Shown here: positions 1-7,938 of the stretch, piece after piece
Layout of the letters: the number at the start of each line of letters is the position of its first letter
Position numbering within the stretch: position 1 is the first letter of the stretch
From: Verrucomicrobiaceae bacterium
Lineage (GTDB): Bacteria > Verrucomicrobiota > Verrucomicrobiia > Verrucomicrobiales > Verrucomicrobiaceae
Length of the DNA: 64,000 nucleotides
Assembly (NCBI GenBank): GCA_024232965.1
Contig: JACKQF010000001.1
Location: 1,178,001-1,242,000 of the forward strand
Direction of reading: 5' to 3'
The notes under the pieces: generated by a model
What the model was told of the DNA's origin: nothing
Seen by the model: only the letters and a program-made list of their open reading frames with translations
Databases searched by the model: none
Program-made: the position numbers and the translations under genes

Positions 1-580
1 TGAAAGTTCCCGCTGTGGAGCTACCTCCCGCGATGTTTAGATGTCCAGCGTTGACTGTGATATCGCCGGAGTTTGAAAAACTGCCGCCAGTGGTCGGGCT
101 GTTGGGGAAAATATAGGACGGATCATTCGAGCCGGAGACTGATCCCGCAGTCTTCAGGATCAATCCAGAATTGATGAAGGACGAGCTGTCGTTTTGGAGA
201 CGGAGATCCCCACCACTGGCGAACTCATAGGTGCCATTGTTCACGAAATTGACGGCTCCGGCCAAGATCAGGTTGTCACCGCTCGCGGTAGTGGCATGCA
301 CGAAGCGACCGCCTAGGTCGATCTGGAACGTCCCTGTGGTGTTGCTGGTGAGATTACGATCAAGCGTCGATTGAAACGTGACCGTCGCTAGATCCGGAAT
401 GTTGACGATGGCAGCGCTGTTGATCCCGACGTTTCCCGCAGCCCAGATGTCGCCATCGACGAGGGTGGTGTTGGCCGTGAATGTGCCCGGGGTGACTGCG
501 ATGTCCACTGCCTGAACGGCGCTGCCTAACGAGGTGAGAACGGCGATGAGGGCAAGGAGTCGAGAAGTTCTGCGGGGCAT
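1..580 (-). CDS. Secreted beta-strand-rich adhesin/autotransporter-like protein, N-terminal part
   Basis: Reading the minus strand from the ATG at 580 gives an open frame of 193 codons that runs off the left edge, so the C-terminus is missing. It begins MPRRTSRLLALIAVLTSLGS and has a classical signal peptide with likely cleavage after AVQA (about residue 24). The mature part is low in charge and rich in Gly, Ser, Thr and Asn, with short strand-turn repeats such as FVNNGTYEFASGGDLRL and FSNSGDITVNAGHLNIAGGS. This is typical of beta-helix passenger domains of large surface proteins in Verrucomicrobia that end in an autotransporter or PEP-CTERM anchor. The exact family cannot be assigned without the rest. 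Export is well supported; an adhesin or matrix role is inference. Confidence 0.75.
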   Translation of the reverse strand, partial: MPRRTSRLLALIAVLTSLGSAVQAVDIAVTPGTFTANTTLVDGDIWAAGNVGINSAAIVNIPDLATVTFQSTLDRNLTSNTTGTFQIDLGGRFVHATTASGDNLILAGAVNFVNNGTYEFASGGDLRLQNDSSSFINSGLILKTAGSVSGSNDPSYIFPNSPTTGGSFSNSGDITVNAGHLNIAGGSSTAGTF

Positions 581-821
581 GATAGAGGGGGCTGTCCAGA
601 TTGAAGAATCGTTCGGGACTATGATGAAGTAATTTGTTGGGTAACGGTTGGCTCTGAATCCTCTCATTACAAGGCTTTAGGCCGCAGCGGGATGCGGAAA
701 CTGTATCAGCCAAACCTTTAGAGTGGGGCGTCTCTGAGTGTTGAAATGGCTCCTATAACAGAAGGCCGAGCGGTGGTTGATTTGGACAAAAGAATTGGAC
801 AATCTTCTTGCAAGTCTCTTT

Positions 822-839
822 TTTCAGTGAAAACTGAAA
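822..839. promoter_or_regulatory. Predicted GbsR-type operator, copy 1 (autoregulatory)
   Basis: TTTCAGTGAAAACTGAAA is an inverted repeat TTTCAG-N6-CTGAAA (also readable as a 7-bp stem with a GAAA loop) ending 3 bases before the regulator's start codon at 843. The same half-sites with the same spacing recur at 1551-1568 before the next transcription unit. Position and symmetry suggest binding by the dimeric winged-helix regulator. This is inferred from sequence only. Confidence 0.65.
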
Positions 840-842
840 GCA

Positions 843-1364
843 ATGAAAGCGAGCACGGCGACACTTGATAAAGCCAGGGATGAATTTGTCACTCAGTGGG
901 GGGCGTTGGGGTCAGCTTGGGGGATCAATCGGACGATGGCGCAGATCCATGCGCTCTTAATGACCTCGCCAAATCCGCTCAGCACTGATGAAGTCATGGA
1001 ACAACTGGCTGCGAGCCGGGGCAATGCCCACACGAACCTCAAAGAGTTGGTGAACTGGGGCTTGGTGAGGATCGTGACCCGCAAAGGCGAGCGCCGCGAA
1101 TACTTTGAGGCGGAGAAGGATGTGTGGAAGATGTTTGTGACGATCTCGAAAGAACGCAAACGCCGCGAGATCGATCCCGCATTGGGCGTGCTGAGGTCGT
1201 GTGCCGATCAAACCAAGGGCGAGACGAGTCCCGCAGGCAAGGCCTTTCATACGCAGATGCAGGAGTTGGAAGAGTTCGTCGCCTTCGCTGGGAAGGTTGC
1301 GGATGTGGTCGCTGGGATGAAACACACCTCCGCTCTCCAATGGGCGATGCGGCTTTTGGGATAG
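843..1364 (+). CDS. GbsR/MarR-family winged-helix transcriptional regulator
   Basis: A 173-residue cytoplasmic DNA-binding protein. The N-terminal half reads as a winged helix-turn-helix of the GbsR type: GALGSAWGINRTMAQIHALL, then LSTDEVMEQLAASRGNAHTN as the recognition region and GLVRIVTRKGERREYFEA as the wing. The C-terminal helices would form the dimer. Family members usually repress their own gene and a neighbouring operon. Here an inverted repeat lies immediately upstream (822-839) and an identical half-site pair lies at 1551-1568 before the membrane protein/DCC operon, so these are its probable targets. The ligand cannot be told from the sequence. The start at 843 is the natural one, because the operator ends just before it. 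Confidence 0.85.
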   Translation: MKASTATLDKARDEFVTQWGALGSAWGINRTMAQIHALLMTSPNPLSTDEVMEQLAASRGNAHTNLKELVNWGLVRIVTRKGERREYFEAEKDVWKMFVTISKERKRREIDPALGVLRSCADQTKGETSPAGKAFHTQMQELEEFVAFAGKVADVVAGMKHTSALQWAMRLLG

Positions 1365-1550
1365 GCAATTTGAAGAAGGGAGCAGCAAGGATGAAAGCGC
1401 GGAAGCAAACGGTCGATTCGGTAAAAGGACGGGCGCAGGCACCAGATGGTGCTTGGGCGCGGTGGCTCAGTGCAATGGGGCGTCGACTAACAGGAAAGTG
1501 CGTTGCTTCTGAGGTGCGCCGCAAACGGAGGCTTTCTTTGTGGTTTGATG

Positions 1551-1568
1551 TTTCAGAATAAACTGAAA
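1551..1568. promoter_or_regulatory. Predicted GbsR-type operator, copy 2
   Basis: TTTCAGAATAAACTGAAA has the same half-sites and the same 6-base spacer length as the site at 822-839, with a different spacer sequence. It lies 50 bases before the start of the membrane protein at 1619, a typical place for repressor control of that operon. Confidence 0.65.
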
Positions 1569-1618
1569 CGGATGAAAACAAGACGAACAACGACAACAAC
1601 AACGAAAGGAAAACGACG

Positions 1619-2005
1619 ATGAATGAGACAGTGATCAGTTATGGACTCTACTTGGTGATTGCGATTGCGATGACCATCTGGGTGGCGAAGACTTTGCATA
1701 AAAGTGGCCGGATCTTTCTGGTGGATTGCTTCCGGGGGAATGAGGAGCTGGCGGATAGTGTGAATCATCTGCTGGTGGTGGGGTTTTACTTGGTGAACAT
1801 CGGCTTTGTCTCGCTGTATCTGAAGACGGACACGGAGGTGGTCGGGGCCCAAGGGGTCTTTGAAGGGCTAAGTGGGAAGATGGGTGTCGTGCTGCTGATG
1901 CTGGGCGGGATGCACTTCTTTAACCTCTACGTCTTCACGAAGATGAGACGGCGGGCGACCCTGGCGCAAATGGCGCCGCCCATTCCACCCATGCCTCAAG
2001 CGTAA
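1619..2005 (+). CDS. Small integral membrane protein, unknown function
   Basis: 128 residues with a hydrophobic segment at about 8-25 (YGLYLVIAIAMTIWVAKTL), another at about 52-68 (HLLVVGFYLVNIGFVSLYL) and a third at about 86-108 (MGVVLLMLGGMHFFNLYVF), then a short Pro-rich basic tail. I do not recognise a named domain. It sits between a GbsR-type regulator and a DCC-family thiol-oxidoreductase gene 30 bases downstream, and a copy of the regulator's presumed operator precedes it, so it is probably the first gene of a regulated two-gene membrane/redox operon. The ATG follows a purine-rich, A-rich leader. Confidence 0.75.
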   Translation: MNETVISYGLYLVIAIAMTIWVAKTLHKSGRIFLVDCFRGNEELADSVNHLLVVGFYLVNIGFVSLYLKTDTEVVGAQGVFEGLSGKMGVVLLMLGGMHFFNLYVFTKMRRRATLAQMAPPIPPMPQA

Positions 2006-2035
2006 GTTGAACCCAAACGAAGGAGGTGCACGATT

Positions 2036-2470
2036 ATGCAAACGCTGACAGTGTTTTACGATGCCCGCTGCGGACTATGCTCGCGCTTCCGCCGCTGGAT
2101 GCAGGCCCAGCCGAGTTATGTGACGCTGGAGTTTGTGCCTTACGACTCAGCGCTGGCCAAGGAACGTTGCCCGCAGATCGGTAATCTGCGGGCAGATGAA
2201 GAGATCGTCGTGATGAGCGATGAAGGATCGCTGTGGCAGGGCGCCGCAGCATGGGTGACCTGCCTCTGGGCTCTGTGTGAGTATCGGGAGTGGTCAGCGC
2301 GTCTGGCCCATCCTACCATGCAGGCGATGGCGCGCCGTGTGGTGCACTGGGTCTCAGGAAACCGCATCCGTCTTTCGGGTCTGATGCGACTGACGCCAGA
2401 TGAGATCCGCAAAGAAGCCCATGTGGGCTCTTGCGCAGACGGTGCCTGCCGCGTCGATGCGGACGGCTGA
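2036..2470 (+). CDS. DCC-family thiol-disulfide oxidoreductase (DUF393)
   Basis: 144 residues beginning TLTVFYDARCGLCSRFRRWM. The YDxxCxxC motif near residue 7-14 is the hallmark of the DCC (DUF393) thioredoxin-like family, whose members are thought to act on thiols; substrates are mostly unknown. Trp-rich central helices and the later VSGNRIRLSGLMRL segment fit family length. The start is supported by a strong AGGAGG ribosome-binding site about ten bases upstream. It probably forms an operon with the membrane protein ending at 2005. It converges on the cytochrome gene with only 4 bases between the two stop codons. Late Cys residues (SCADGAC) near the C-terminus are unusual and may bind metal; that is speculative. 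Confidence 0.85.
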   Translation: MQTLTVFYDARCGLCSRFRRWMQAQPSYVTLEFVPYDSALAKERCPQIGNLRADEEIVVMSDEGSLWQGAAAWVTCLWALCEYREWSARLAHPTMQAMARRVVHWVSGNRIRLSGLMRLTPDEIRKEAHVGSCADGACRVDADG

Positions 2471-2474
2471 GGCT

Positions 2475-2882
2475 CTACTTCCCCTTAGCGTCTGCTACGG
2501 GCTCGGTGCGCGGATCCGGCGCGCCGAGCAGGACCCAGGTCTCAAGCAGTGCGATCTCAATGGCCGGCAGCTTTTCGTCTGGGGGCATGGCGCTGTCGGA
2601 ATCGTGGTCGCGGATCGCATGAATCAGCGGGCTTCGCTTGAGGTCATGCGGTCTCACTGCAGGGCCGTGATCCCCGCCGATCTCCCAGCCTGCTCTTGAA
2701 TCCAGGTTCAAGCCGCCGTCGATTTCTTCTTTCTTTGAGTGGCACTCAAAGCAGCGGTTTTCGAGGATGGGTAGGATTTGGGTGTTGAAGAACTTGGTGG
2801 GCTCATACGCCGCAGTCTCGTCTTCGCGGGCCTTGGCCAGCGAGAGCAAACACAGGGTCATGAACAGGAGAGTTCTCATCAC
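2475..2882 (-). CDS. Secreted cytochrome c-like protein (PSCyt1/planctomycete cytochrome C type)
   Basis: 135 residues with a short signal peptide (MMRTLLFMTLCLLSLAKA) followed by FFNTQILPILENRCFECHSK. The CxxCH motif is the haem c attachment site, and the surrounding sequence with the later GGLNLDSRAGW and SPLIHAIRDHDSDSAMPP segments is characteristic of the small c-type domain common in Planctomycetes and Verrucomicrobia, where the MPP motif supplies the distal Met ligand. It lies 73 bases downstream of and in the same direction as the 1077-residue propeller/cupredoxin protein. An electron-transfer partnership with that copper protein is plausible but inferred. It acts in the periplasm. Confidence 0.85.
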   Translation of the reverse strand: MMRTLLFMTLCLLSLAKAREDETAAYEPTKFFNTQILPILENRCFECHSKKEEIDGGLNLDSRAGWEIGGDHGPAVRPHDLKRSPLIHAIRDHDSDSAMPPDEKLPAIEIALLETWVLLGAPDPRTEPVADAKGK

Positions 2883-2955
2883 GATAGAAGACGTTTGTGG
2901 GCAGCAGATCCACGCCGCGTTTTTTGGGAGCCTTGCTTCCGATCTTGCTGTCGAT

Positions 2956-5900
2956 TCACTTTGACTCCGTCACATGCATGATGCCGCGCATGATGATCCA
3001 GTGCCCTGGGAAGGTGCAGAGGTAGGGGTAGTCTCCGGGCTCTTTCGGTGCGTTGAAGCGCAGGGTCTCTGCGGTGTTGGGGCTCAGCAGTTTGGTGTGA
3101 TGCAGGATCTTATCCGTCGGAGGGATGAAGTCCTTCTTGATGCCCTCAGGGTCCTTGGCCATCTCGTTGCCGGCCATACCGATTTCTTCGGCTGATCCGG
3201 GCATGCAGATGGCGAGGTTGTGCTGCGTGGCATCGGGATTGCTGAAGACAAGACTGACCGGCTGACCGGGCTTCACGCTGAATTCGGTGCGGTCGTAGAG
3301 CATGCGTTCGCGCACGCAGTTGATCGCGATCTTGGCGACACCGGGTTGTTTATCAAAGGCTGTCTCCTCGGTGGTCTTGGCCTTCTCAAGGAATCCGCGT
3401 TTGTAGTTCTTTGCGAAGTTGTCCATAAAAGCGGTGATCTTGGGGTCGGGATTGCCCTTCCAGTGGCGGGACAGAGCCTCGCTACCCAGCGAGGTGCGGA
3501 CCGCATAGGTGAGGTGATCGCCCATGGGCTTGTCCAGCACGTCCATGACAGCATCCAGCGCCTCCTTGGTGCCGATGTAGCTGGCGGCGATCACAGCCTC
3601 TAGGCGCACGATGCCGTTGTCATCGTTGGCGCGCTTGTGTAGCTCGCCGATGGCGTCTGGCAGTGCGATGTAGCGCAGTTGAGTGGTGGCGGCACCGCGG
3701 GCTAGGTGGTTGTCGCAGTTCAGGACTTCGGTGAGCAGTGGCTGATTCTCGGCGCTGATGGTGCGGTAGGTCCAGAGCGCCTCGACCTGATGATGACGAA
3801 AGCGTTCATCCTTGGGATCGAGCTGCTTCACCCACGCATCGAGTGCGGCTTTGACCTCCGCTGGATTGCGCTCGTGCAGTTCGCGCTTGGCTTGATAGCG
3901 CCAGCGGTAGTGCGTGCTCTTCAGGAGGTCGAGCAAGGCAGGGATCGTCGCGCCCGCGACCACGGGTGGCTCCGCCAATGTTGCGCCCTTGGGGACGATG
4001 CGCCAGACGCGACCGCTGGTGCGGAGGCGGCGTGGATCACGCAGCGAATACTGCGCGTGGCCTTTGATCGGGTTGTACCAATCGCAGATGTAAAAGTCCC
4101 CGCGTGGCCCGACTTTTACGTCGGTGGGGATGAAGCTGAGGTTGGTGGAGAAGATCAAGTCGCCGATGTTCTTCTCTTCAAAATGGTCCGCCATCTCGAC
4201 CCACTGATGCATCTCGATGGTGTTGGTCGGTTTGTAGCGGGCCTTGATGAATCCGCCCTGCAATTCCTCCGGCCAAAAATCAAAATCCACAAACTCCTGG
4301 CCGCAGGTGCCTGAGTAGGCTGGCATCTGCCCTGCGCCGGGATGTTGCTCTGGATACGGCGGATTGGTCGCATGAAAGGCGCTGGCAAAGATCGGGTGGC
4401 TGGCGACGTGATGCCCCCAGTCGTCAAAAGTTACGCCCCAGGGATTCGTGCTCGGGTAAGAGCCAAAGGTCGTGAGCTTTTGTGTGTCTGTCCGCAGCCG
4501 GAACCACCCGGAGTTATCGAGCCGCACCGGCCCATAGGCGGTTTCGATTTGGCTGTGCAAAAAGATCGAGTCGCGGATGATCAGATCGCCATCGGGTGTC
4601 CAGACAAAGTCATGCAGCGCGTGGTGGGAATCCTCCGTGCCAAAGCCGGTGAAGACCTGCCGACGGAAGTCCGCCTTGCCATCCCCATCGGTATCCTTCA
4701 AGAACAAGAGGTGGGGTTCGTCGGACACATACACGCCGCCATCGCCGAACTCAAAGGCTAGGGGAATGTGCAACTTATCGGCCCAGACGGTGGACTTGTC
4801 CGCGCGTCCGTCGTTGTCGGTGTCTTCGAGGATCACCAGGCGATCGTTCGGCTCCTGACCCGGATAGAGGTGAGGGTAGGCCTGTGAGGTGCTGACCCAG
4901 AGGCGGCCCTGAGTATCCCAGCGCAATTGAATGGGGTTTGCCAACTCGGGGAACTGCTCTTCGCTGGCAAAAAGATTCACCTCAAAGCGTGGATCGACCT
5001 TGAAGGCGGCCAGCTCGTTCGTAGGCGTCATCCACTCATTGGCACCGCGAGACTCCTTGGTCGGTGGCATCTCCGGCACGTTGGAATCATCCACCTTCTG
5101 CCCGGCGAAGCTCTTGCCCTTGGCGATCTCCCAGATGCGCTGATCGCGATTGGCGGTCATCACGTCAAAGGCATGCATCGCTGGCAGAAAGTCCAGGTAG
5201 CCGTAGTCCTTGTTGCGATCACCCGTGTAGTAAAAGGCATTCAGCGGACGGTAGCGGCGGAAGAACTGCGCGTTTTTATCCGCGATGGTGGCCAGCATCT
5301 CCGCACTGGGTTCGGGGGCGCTGACGTTAAAGGTCTGGCGAAAGAGCGCCTCTGCCATCACTGCGTAGCCCTGGTCTTCAAGATGCACGCCATTGAAGGT
5401 CAGATCCGTCTTGGGGTCGGCCATCGCCGATTGGGTGAACTCATAGATGTCTGCAAAGCCCACCTTCTGTTCCGCAGCGACTTCTGCCATCGCCTTGGTG
5501 TAGGCGGCCAGACGTGCATTGTTCAGGTCCGCCGCCGGCACGCCCTTCACATTCTCATTGGCGGTTGGCGAGACCAAGACCAATCGGGGCGCGGTTTTGC
5601 CATTGTAAGCGTGGGTCTTGAGTTCATGAACCATGGCCGTGAGCCGCAGTTTGAATTCCGGAATCTTCTCGATGCCCGCAAAGGATTCATTGAAGCCGAA
5701 GGCAGCAAAAATGACGTCCGCCTTTTGTGCCAACAGATGCTGGTTCAGCGTGCCAAAGTTGGTCGGGCGCGGCATCAGATCCACCTCATCCGCCGCCCAG
5801 GCAATCGTCCGAATCACCAGCTCATCTTCAGGATGCGACTGCTGCAGCATGGCCTCGAAATGCGGGAACTGAATGCCGCGATCAAAGAGCGTGTTGCCGA

Positions 5901-6189
5901 TGAAGACGATATGATCGCCCTTCTTCAACTCCAGCGGCAAGACCGTCTCCACCTCCACCACCGATTCTGGGAGCGGCGCGGATTCTTCGTTCATGGCGTA
6001 CTGCGCCAGCGCCGGATCTTCGGGGGGCAGTGGCTTCCCGCTCGGCGCATTCTTCGCATCCTGGGGATTGACCGCCATGGACGGCTTGCGCTTGTCAGAT
6101 TTTTTGGTGTCGGGAGCCGCTGCATACAGGCAAGGGCCGAGGGATAGCGCCAGGCAAAGAGCTGAAGGGAGGAGCTTGGAGATCGTCAT
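2956..6189 (-). CDS. Secreted SGNH-like / beta-propeller dehydrogenase-like / HEAT / azurin-type cupredoxin fusion
   Basis: A 1077-residue exported protein with signal peptide (residues 1-23). Residues about 90-300 form an SGNH/GDSL-like domain, but block I reads FIGNTLFDRG, so the usual Asp-Ser is Asn-Thr; block V (NGVHLEDQGY) is kept. Residues about 380-750 resemble the Piru_Ver putative membrane-bound dehydrogenase beta-propeller (LANPIQLRWDTQGRLWV, DTDNDGRAD, DTDGDGKAD). About 770-950 look like HEAT repeats. The last 120 residues are a cupredoxin with azurin-spaced copper ligands: His in ATQHNLAI and Cys-x4-His-x3-Met in YLCTFPGHWIIM. No CxxCH is present; the haem is in the neighbouring small cytochrome. 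Family members are often carbohydrate- or sugar-alcohol-related, but the substrate is unknown. The start at 6189 gives an immediate signal peptide. Confidence 0.85.
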   Translation of the reverse strand: MTISKLLPSALCLALSLGPCLYAAAPDTKKSDKRKPSMAVNPQDAKNAPSGKPLPPEDPALAQYAMNEESAPLPESVVEVETVLPLELKKGDHIVFIGNTLFDRGIQFPHFEAMLQQSHPEDELVIRTIAWAADEVDLMPRPTNFGTLNQHLLAQKADVIFAAFGFNESFAGIEKIPEFKLRLTAMVHELKTHAYNGKTAPRLVLVSPTANENVKGVPAADLNNARLAAYTKAMAEVAAEQKVGFADIYEFTQSAMADPKTDLTFNGVHLEDQGYAVMAEALFRQTFNVSAPEPSAEMLATIADKNAQFFRRYRPLNAFYYTGDRNKDYGYLDFLPAMHAFDVMTANRDQRIWEIAKGKSFAGQKVDDSNVPEMPPTKESRGANEWMTPTNELAAFKVDPRFEVNLFASEEQFPELANPIQLRWDTQGRLWVSTSQAYPHLYPGQEPNDRLVILEDTDNDGRADKSTVWADKLHIPLAFEFGDGGVYVSDEPHLLFLKDTDGDGKADFRRQVFTGFGTEDSHHALHDFVWTPDGDLIIRDSIFLHSQIETAYGPVRLDNSGWFRLRTDTQKLTTFGSYPSTNPWGVTFDDWGHHVASHPIFASAFHATNPPYPEQHPGAGQMPAYSGTCGQEFVDFDFWPEELQGGFIKARYKPTNTIEMHQWVEMADHFEEKNIGDLIFSTNLSFIPTDVKVGPRGDFYICDWYNPIKGHAQYSLRDPRRLRTSGRVWRIVPKGATLAEPPVVAGATIPALLDLLKSTHYRWRYQAKRELHERNPAEVKAALDAWVKQLDPKDERFRHHQVEALWTYRTISAENQPLLTEVLNCDNHLARGAATTQLRYIALPDAIGELHKRANDDNGIVRLEAVIAASYIGTKEALDAVMDVLDKPMGDHLTYAVRTSLGSEALSRHWKGNPDPKITAFMDNFAKNYKRGFLEKAKTTEETAFDKQPGVAKIAINCVRERMLYDRTEFSVKPGQPVSLVFSNPDATQHNLAICMPGSAEEIGMAGNEMAKDPEGIKKDFIPPTDKILHHTKLLSPNTAETLRFNAPKEPGDYPYLCTFPGHWIIMRGIMHVTESK

Positions 6190-6379
6190 GGGTAAGAAAG
6201 CAACGTGATAGGGTGGTCCTTCTATCTCCCACGAGCGCCAGGAACCGGACAGGGAAGGTGGGTCAGCGCGCTATCCGTCGCCACCCGTCCAATGACAATT
6301 CGGCGGCCCAGCTCCCGCAATTCACCCTTGAACGAACTCCAGAGGCCCAGTTCGTGCCGCCTCGCTGCTCTCCGTCAGA

Positions 6380-6413
6380 CTAGTGCTGGTCAAATGGACC
6401 ACTCAGGCACTAG
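6380..6413. repeat. Isolated imperfect hairpin upstream of the 84-bp array
   Basis: CTAGTGC (6380-6386) pairs with GCACTAG (6407-6413); inside, TGGTC pairs with GACCA around an AAATG loop, with a 5-base bulge on the right side. It lies in the non-coding stretch 6190-6585, where I see no credible gene. It is not followed by a T-run, so it is not an obvious intrinsic terminator. Confidence 0.5.
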
Positions 6414-6585
6414 AGGTCACCTTCGATGGCTCTTCCCAGTTCGCGCCGCGAGGACCCGTCGGCTCCCATGACCAAATCGGCGATTCGTCCTGCCGAAGAC
6501 CCGGCTCCCGAACCTCAATCGGGTTTCTGATTTGGGGTGCGGCTGGCTGTGGGACCGTAAGCAGCGATCGGTTTTGGGAAGGGGG

Positions 6586-6884
6586 AGTCTCGACCACTGC
6601 TCACCGACCGTCGTTGAGCAGTGGTCGAGACTAATCTTCCTCAAAACGGATTCTTTTTCAGGGGGCATGAGTCTCAACCTGTCGCCACCGACCGTCGGCA
6701 GGTAATGGTTGAGATTACCGAGGATCAAAACAGAAGTCGTGCTGAGGTGCAGGAGTCTCGACCGGTCGCCACCGACCGTCGGTAGGTGGTGGTTGAGATT
6801 ACCAAGGGTCAAAACAAAAGTCGTGCTGAGGTGCAGGAGTCTCAAACTGTCGCCAGCGACTGTCGTTGAGGAGAGGTTGACTCT
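6586..6884. repeat. Tandem array of four 84-bp hairpin units
   Basis: Four palindromic elements start at 6586, 6670, 6754 and 6838, exactly 84 bases apart. Unit 1 is a perfect 18-bp inverted repeat (6586-6603 with 6615-6632) around an 11-base loop. The others keep the outer arms (TCTCAACC / GGTTGAGA types) and the central ACCGACCGTCG-like core but have diverged inside. The linkers of units 2 and 3 are nearly identical, sharing AAGTCGTGCTGAGGTGCAGG. Because 84 is a multiple of three, frames stay open through the array on both strands, which creates long spurious ORFs. The array sits just before the FN3 protein gene at 7015. Confidence 0.85.
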
Positions 6885-7014
6885 GCTGCTGGCTGAGGCA
6901 AAATTTCTGGGCTGCTGCCGCAACTGGGGCAGGGTCGATTTGATCCTCGCTTCACCACGGCGCAGTCCCGGCAAGGTCCGGCGCGATCTCGAAACCCTCT
7001 CACGGAGTCTCCTC

Positions 7015-7938
7015 ATGGCCGCAAACCCAACCCCGACAAGCAATCCAGTGCTGCTGGCGCTGTGCGACCGACTGGTGGCGGGTCTGCAGGCTTTGGAGGT
7101 GGAGATCGGCATCAAGCAGAACACGGAGGCGGCGCTGCGGGCGGATATCGACTTGGTACGCGCGGCAGTCTTGACGCTGGGCCAGGCGAAGATGGCTCTG
7201 CGGGAGGCGCAGCAGGATTACCATCAGGCGGATCAGGCAGGCGCGCGGGTGATCTCTGACTGTCGGTTGCGGCTGGCGCGGGTCTTCGGATCCAAGTTCA
7301 GCTCCCAATGGGCGGCGGCAGGTTTTCGCGGTCGGTCCTCGGCCGTGCCGGAGATGGCGGCGAAACGCTTCACGCTGCTGGAGAGCTTAGCGCTCTACTT
7401 CACGGCGAACCCCGCGCACGAGAGCATCGACATGGGCGCGACGGCGGCGATCTGCCACGCCCTGCACGAGACGCTGAGTGATGCGCGCTCCGCCGTGAAC
7501 CACGCCAAGAGCATTCAGGCCACGGCAGTAAAAGCGTTAGCTGCGGCCTTCAAGCAACTGCGATCCCGGGTGCGAGGTCTGCTGAGAGAGCTATGGATCG
7601 TGCTGCCAGAGACGGATGCGCGCTGGCTGCGCTTTGGGCTCAACATGCCCGCCCGACTCCCGATGCCGGACAAGGTGAGCGAGGTGACCCTCGAGGTGCA
7701 ATCCGACGGCAGCGTGCAGATCGACTGGCCGCCAGCCGCGCATGCCCACCGCTATCGCTTGCAGATGCGTCGCCCCGTGACGGAAACAAAGTTCACCAAC
7801 CTCAAGACGCAGCCCGGCACCAGCCATCTGCTGCGCAAACAACTGCCCGGAGAGACCCTAGAAATCCGCGTCATCGCCGCCAACAAAACCGGCGAAGCAG
7901 CGCCGAGCCCAGTGGCAAGAGTGGTGTGCCCTCCCTAA
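7015..7938 (+). CDS. Alpha-helical protein with C-terminal fibronectin type III domain
   Basis: 307 residues from the ATG at 7015, which has an ACGGAG ribosome-binding site 7 bases upstream; a longer in-frame extension into the 84-bp repeats starts only with TTG and encodes repeat-derived sequence, so it was not used. Residues 1-200 are helical and Ala/Arg-rich (LVAGLQALEVEIGIKQNTEA, VLTLGQAKMALREAQQDYHQ). Residues about 220-307 fit a fibronectin type III sandwich: GSVQIDWPPAAHAHRYRLQM, then GETLEIRVIAANKTGEAAPS. There is no signal peptide, so a cytoplasmic location is likely. I do not know a function. The gene sits alone, flanked by the hairpin array and a long non-coding region. Confidence 0.75.
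   Translation: MAANPTPTSNPVLLALCDRLVAGLQALEVEIGIKQNTEAALRADIDLVRAAVLTLGQAKMALREAQQDYHQADQAGARVISDCRLRLARVFGSKFSSQWAAAGFRGRSSAVPEMAAKRFTLLESLALYFTANPAHESIDMGATAAICHALHETLSDARSAVNHAKSIQATAVKALAAAFKQLRSRVRGLLRELWIVLPETDARWLRFGLNMPARLPMPDKVSEVTLEVQSDGSVQIDWPPAAHAHRYRLQMRRPVTETKFTNLKTQPGTSHLLRKQLPGETLEIRVIAANKTGEAAPSPVARVVCPP

Noticed and set aside
360..713. Minus-strand 117-codon ORF overlapping the left-edge gene
   Set aside because: Different frame from the signal-peptide-bearing frame that starts at 580; residues are rich in His, Pro and Arg, as expected for an out-of-frame shadow.
1391..1561. Possible 56-residue plus-strand protein after the GbsR gene
   Set aside because: It runs into the second operator at 1551-1568, has basic out-of-frame-like composition and no recognisable motif, so it is more likely the leader of the next operon.
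4927..6147. 406-codon plus-strand ORF antisense to the 1077-residue protein
   Set aside because: Pure antisense shadow of a gene with signal peptide and recognisable domains.
6417..7124. 235-codon minus-strand ORF and the 409-codon plus-strand ORF from 6709
   Set aside because: Both are open because the 84-bp repeat keeps frame; the plus-strand extension uses a TTG start and encodes repeat units before the real start at 7015.
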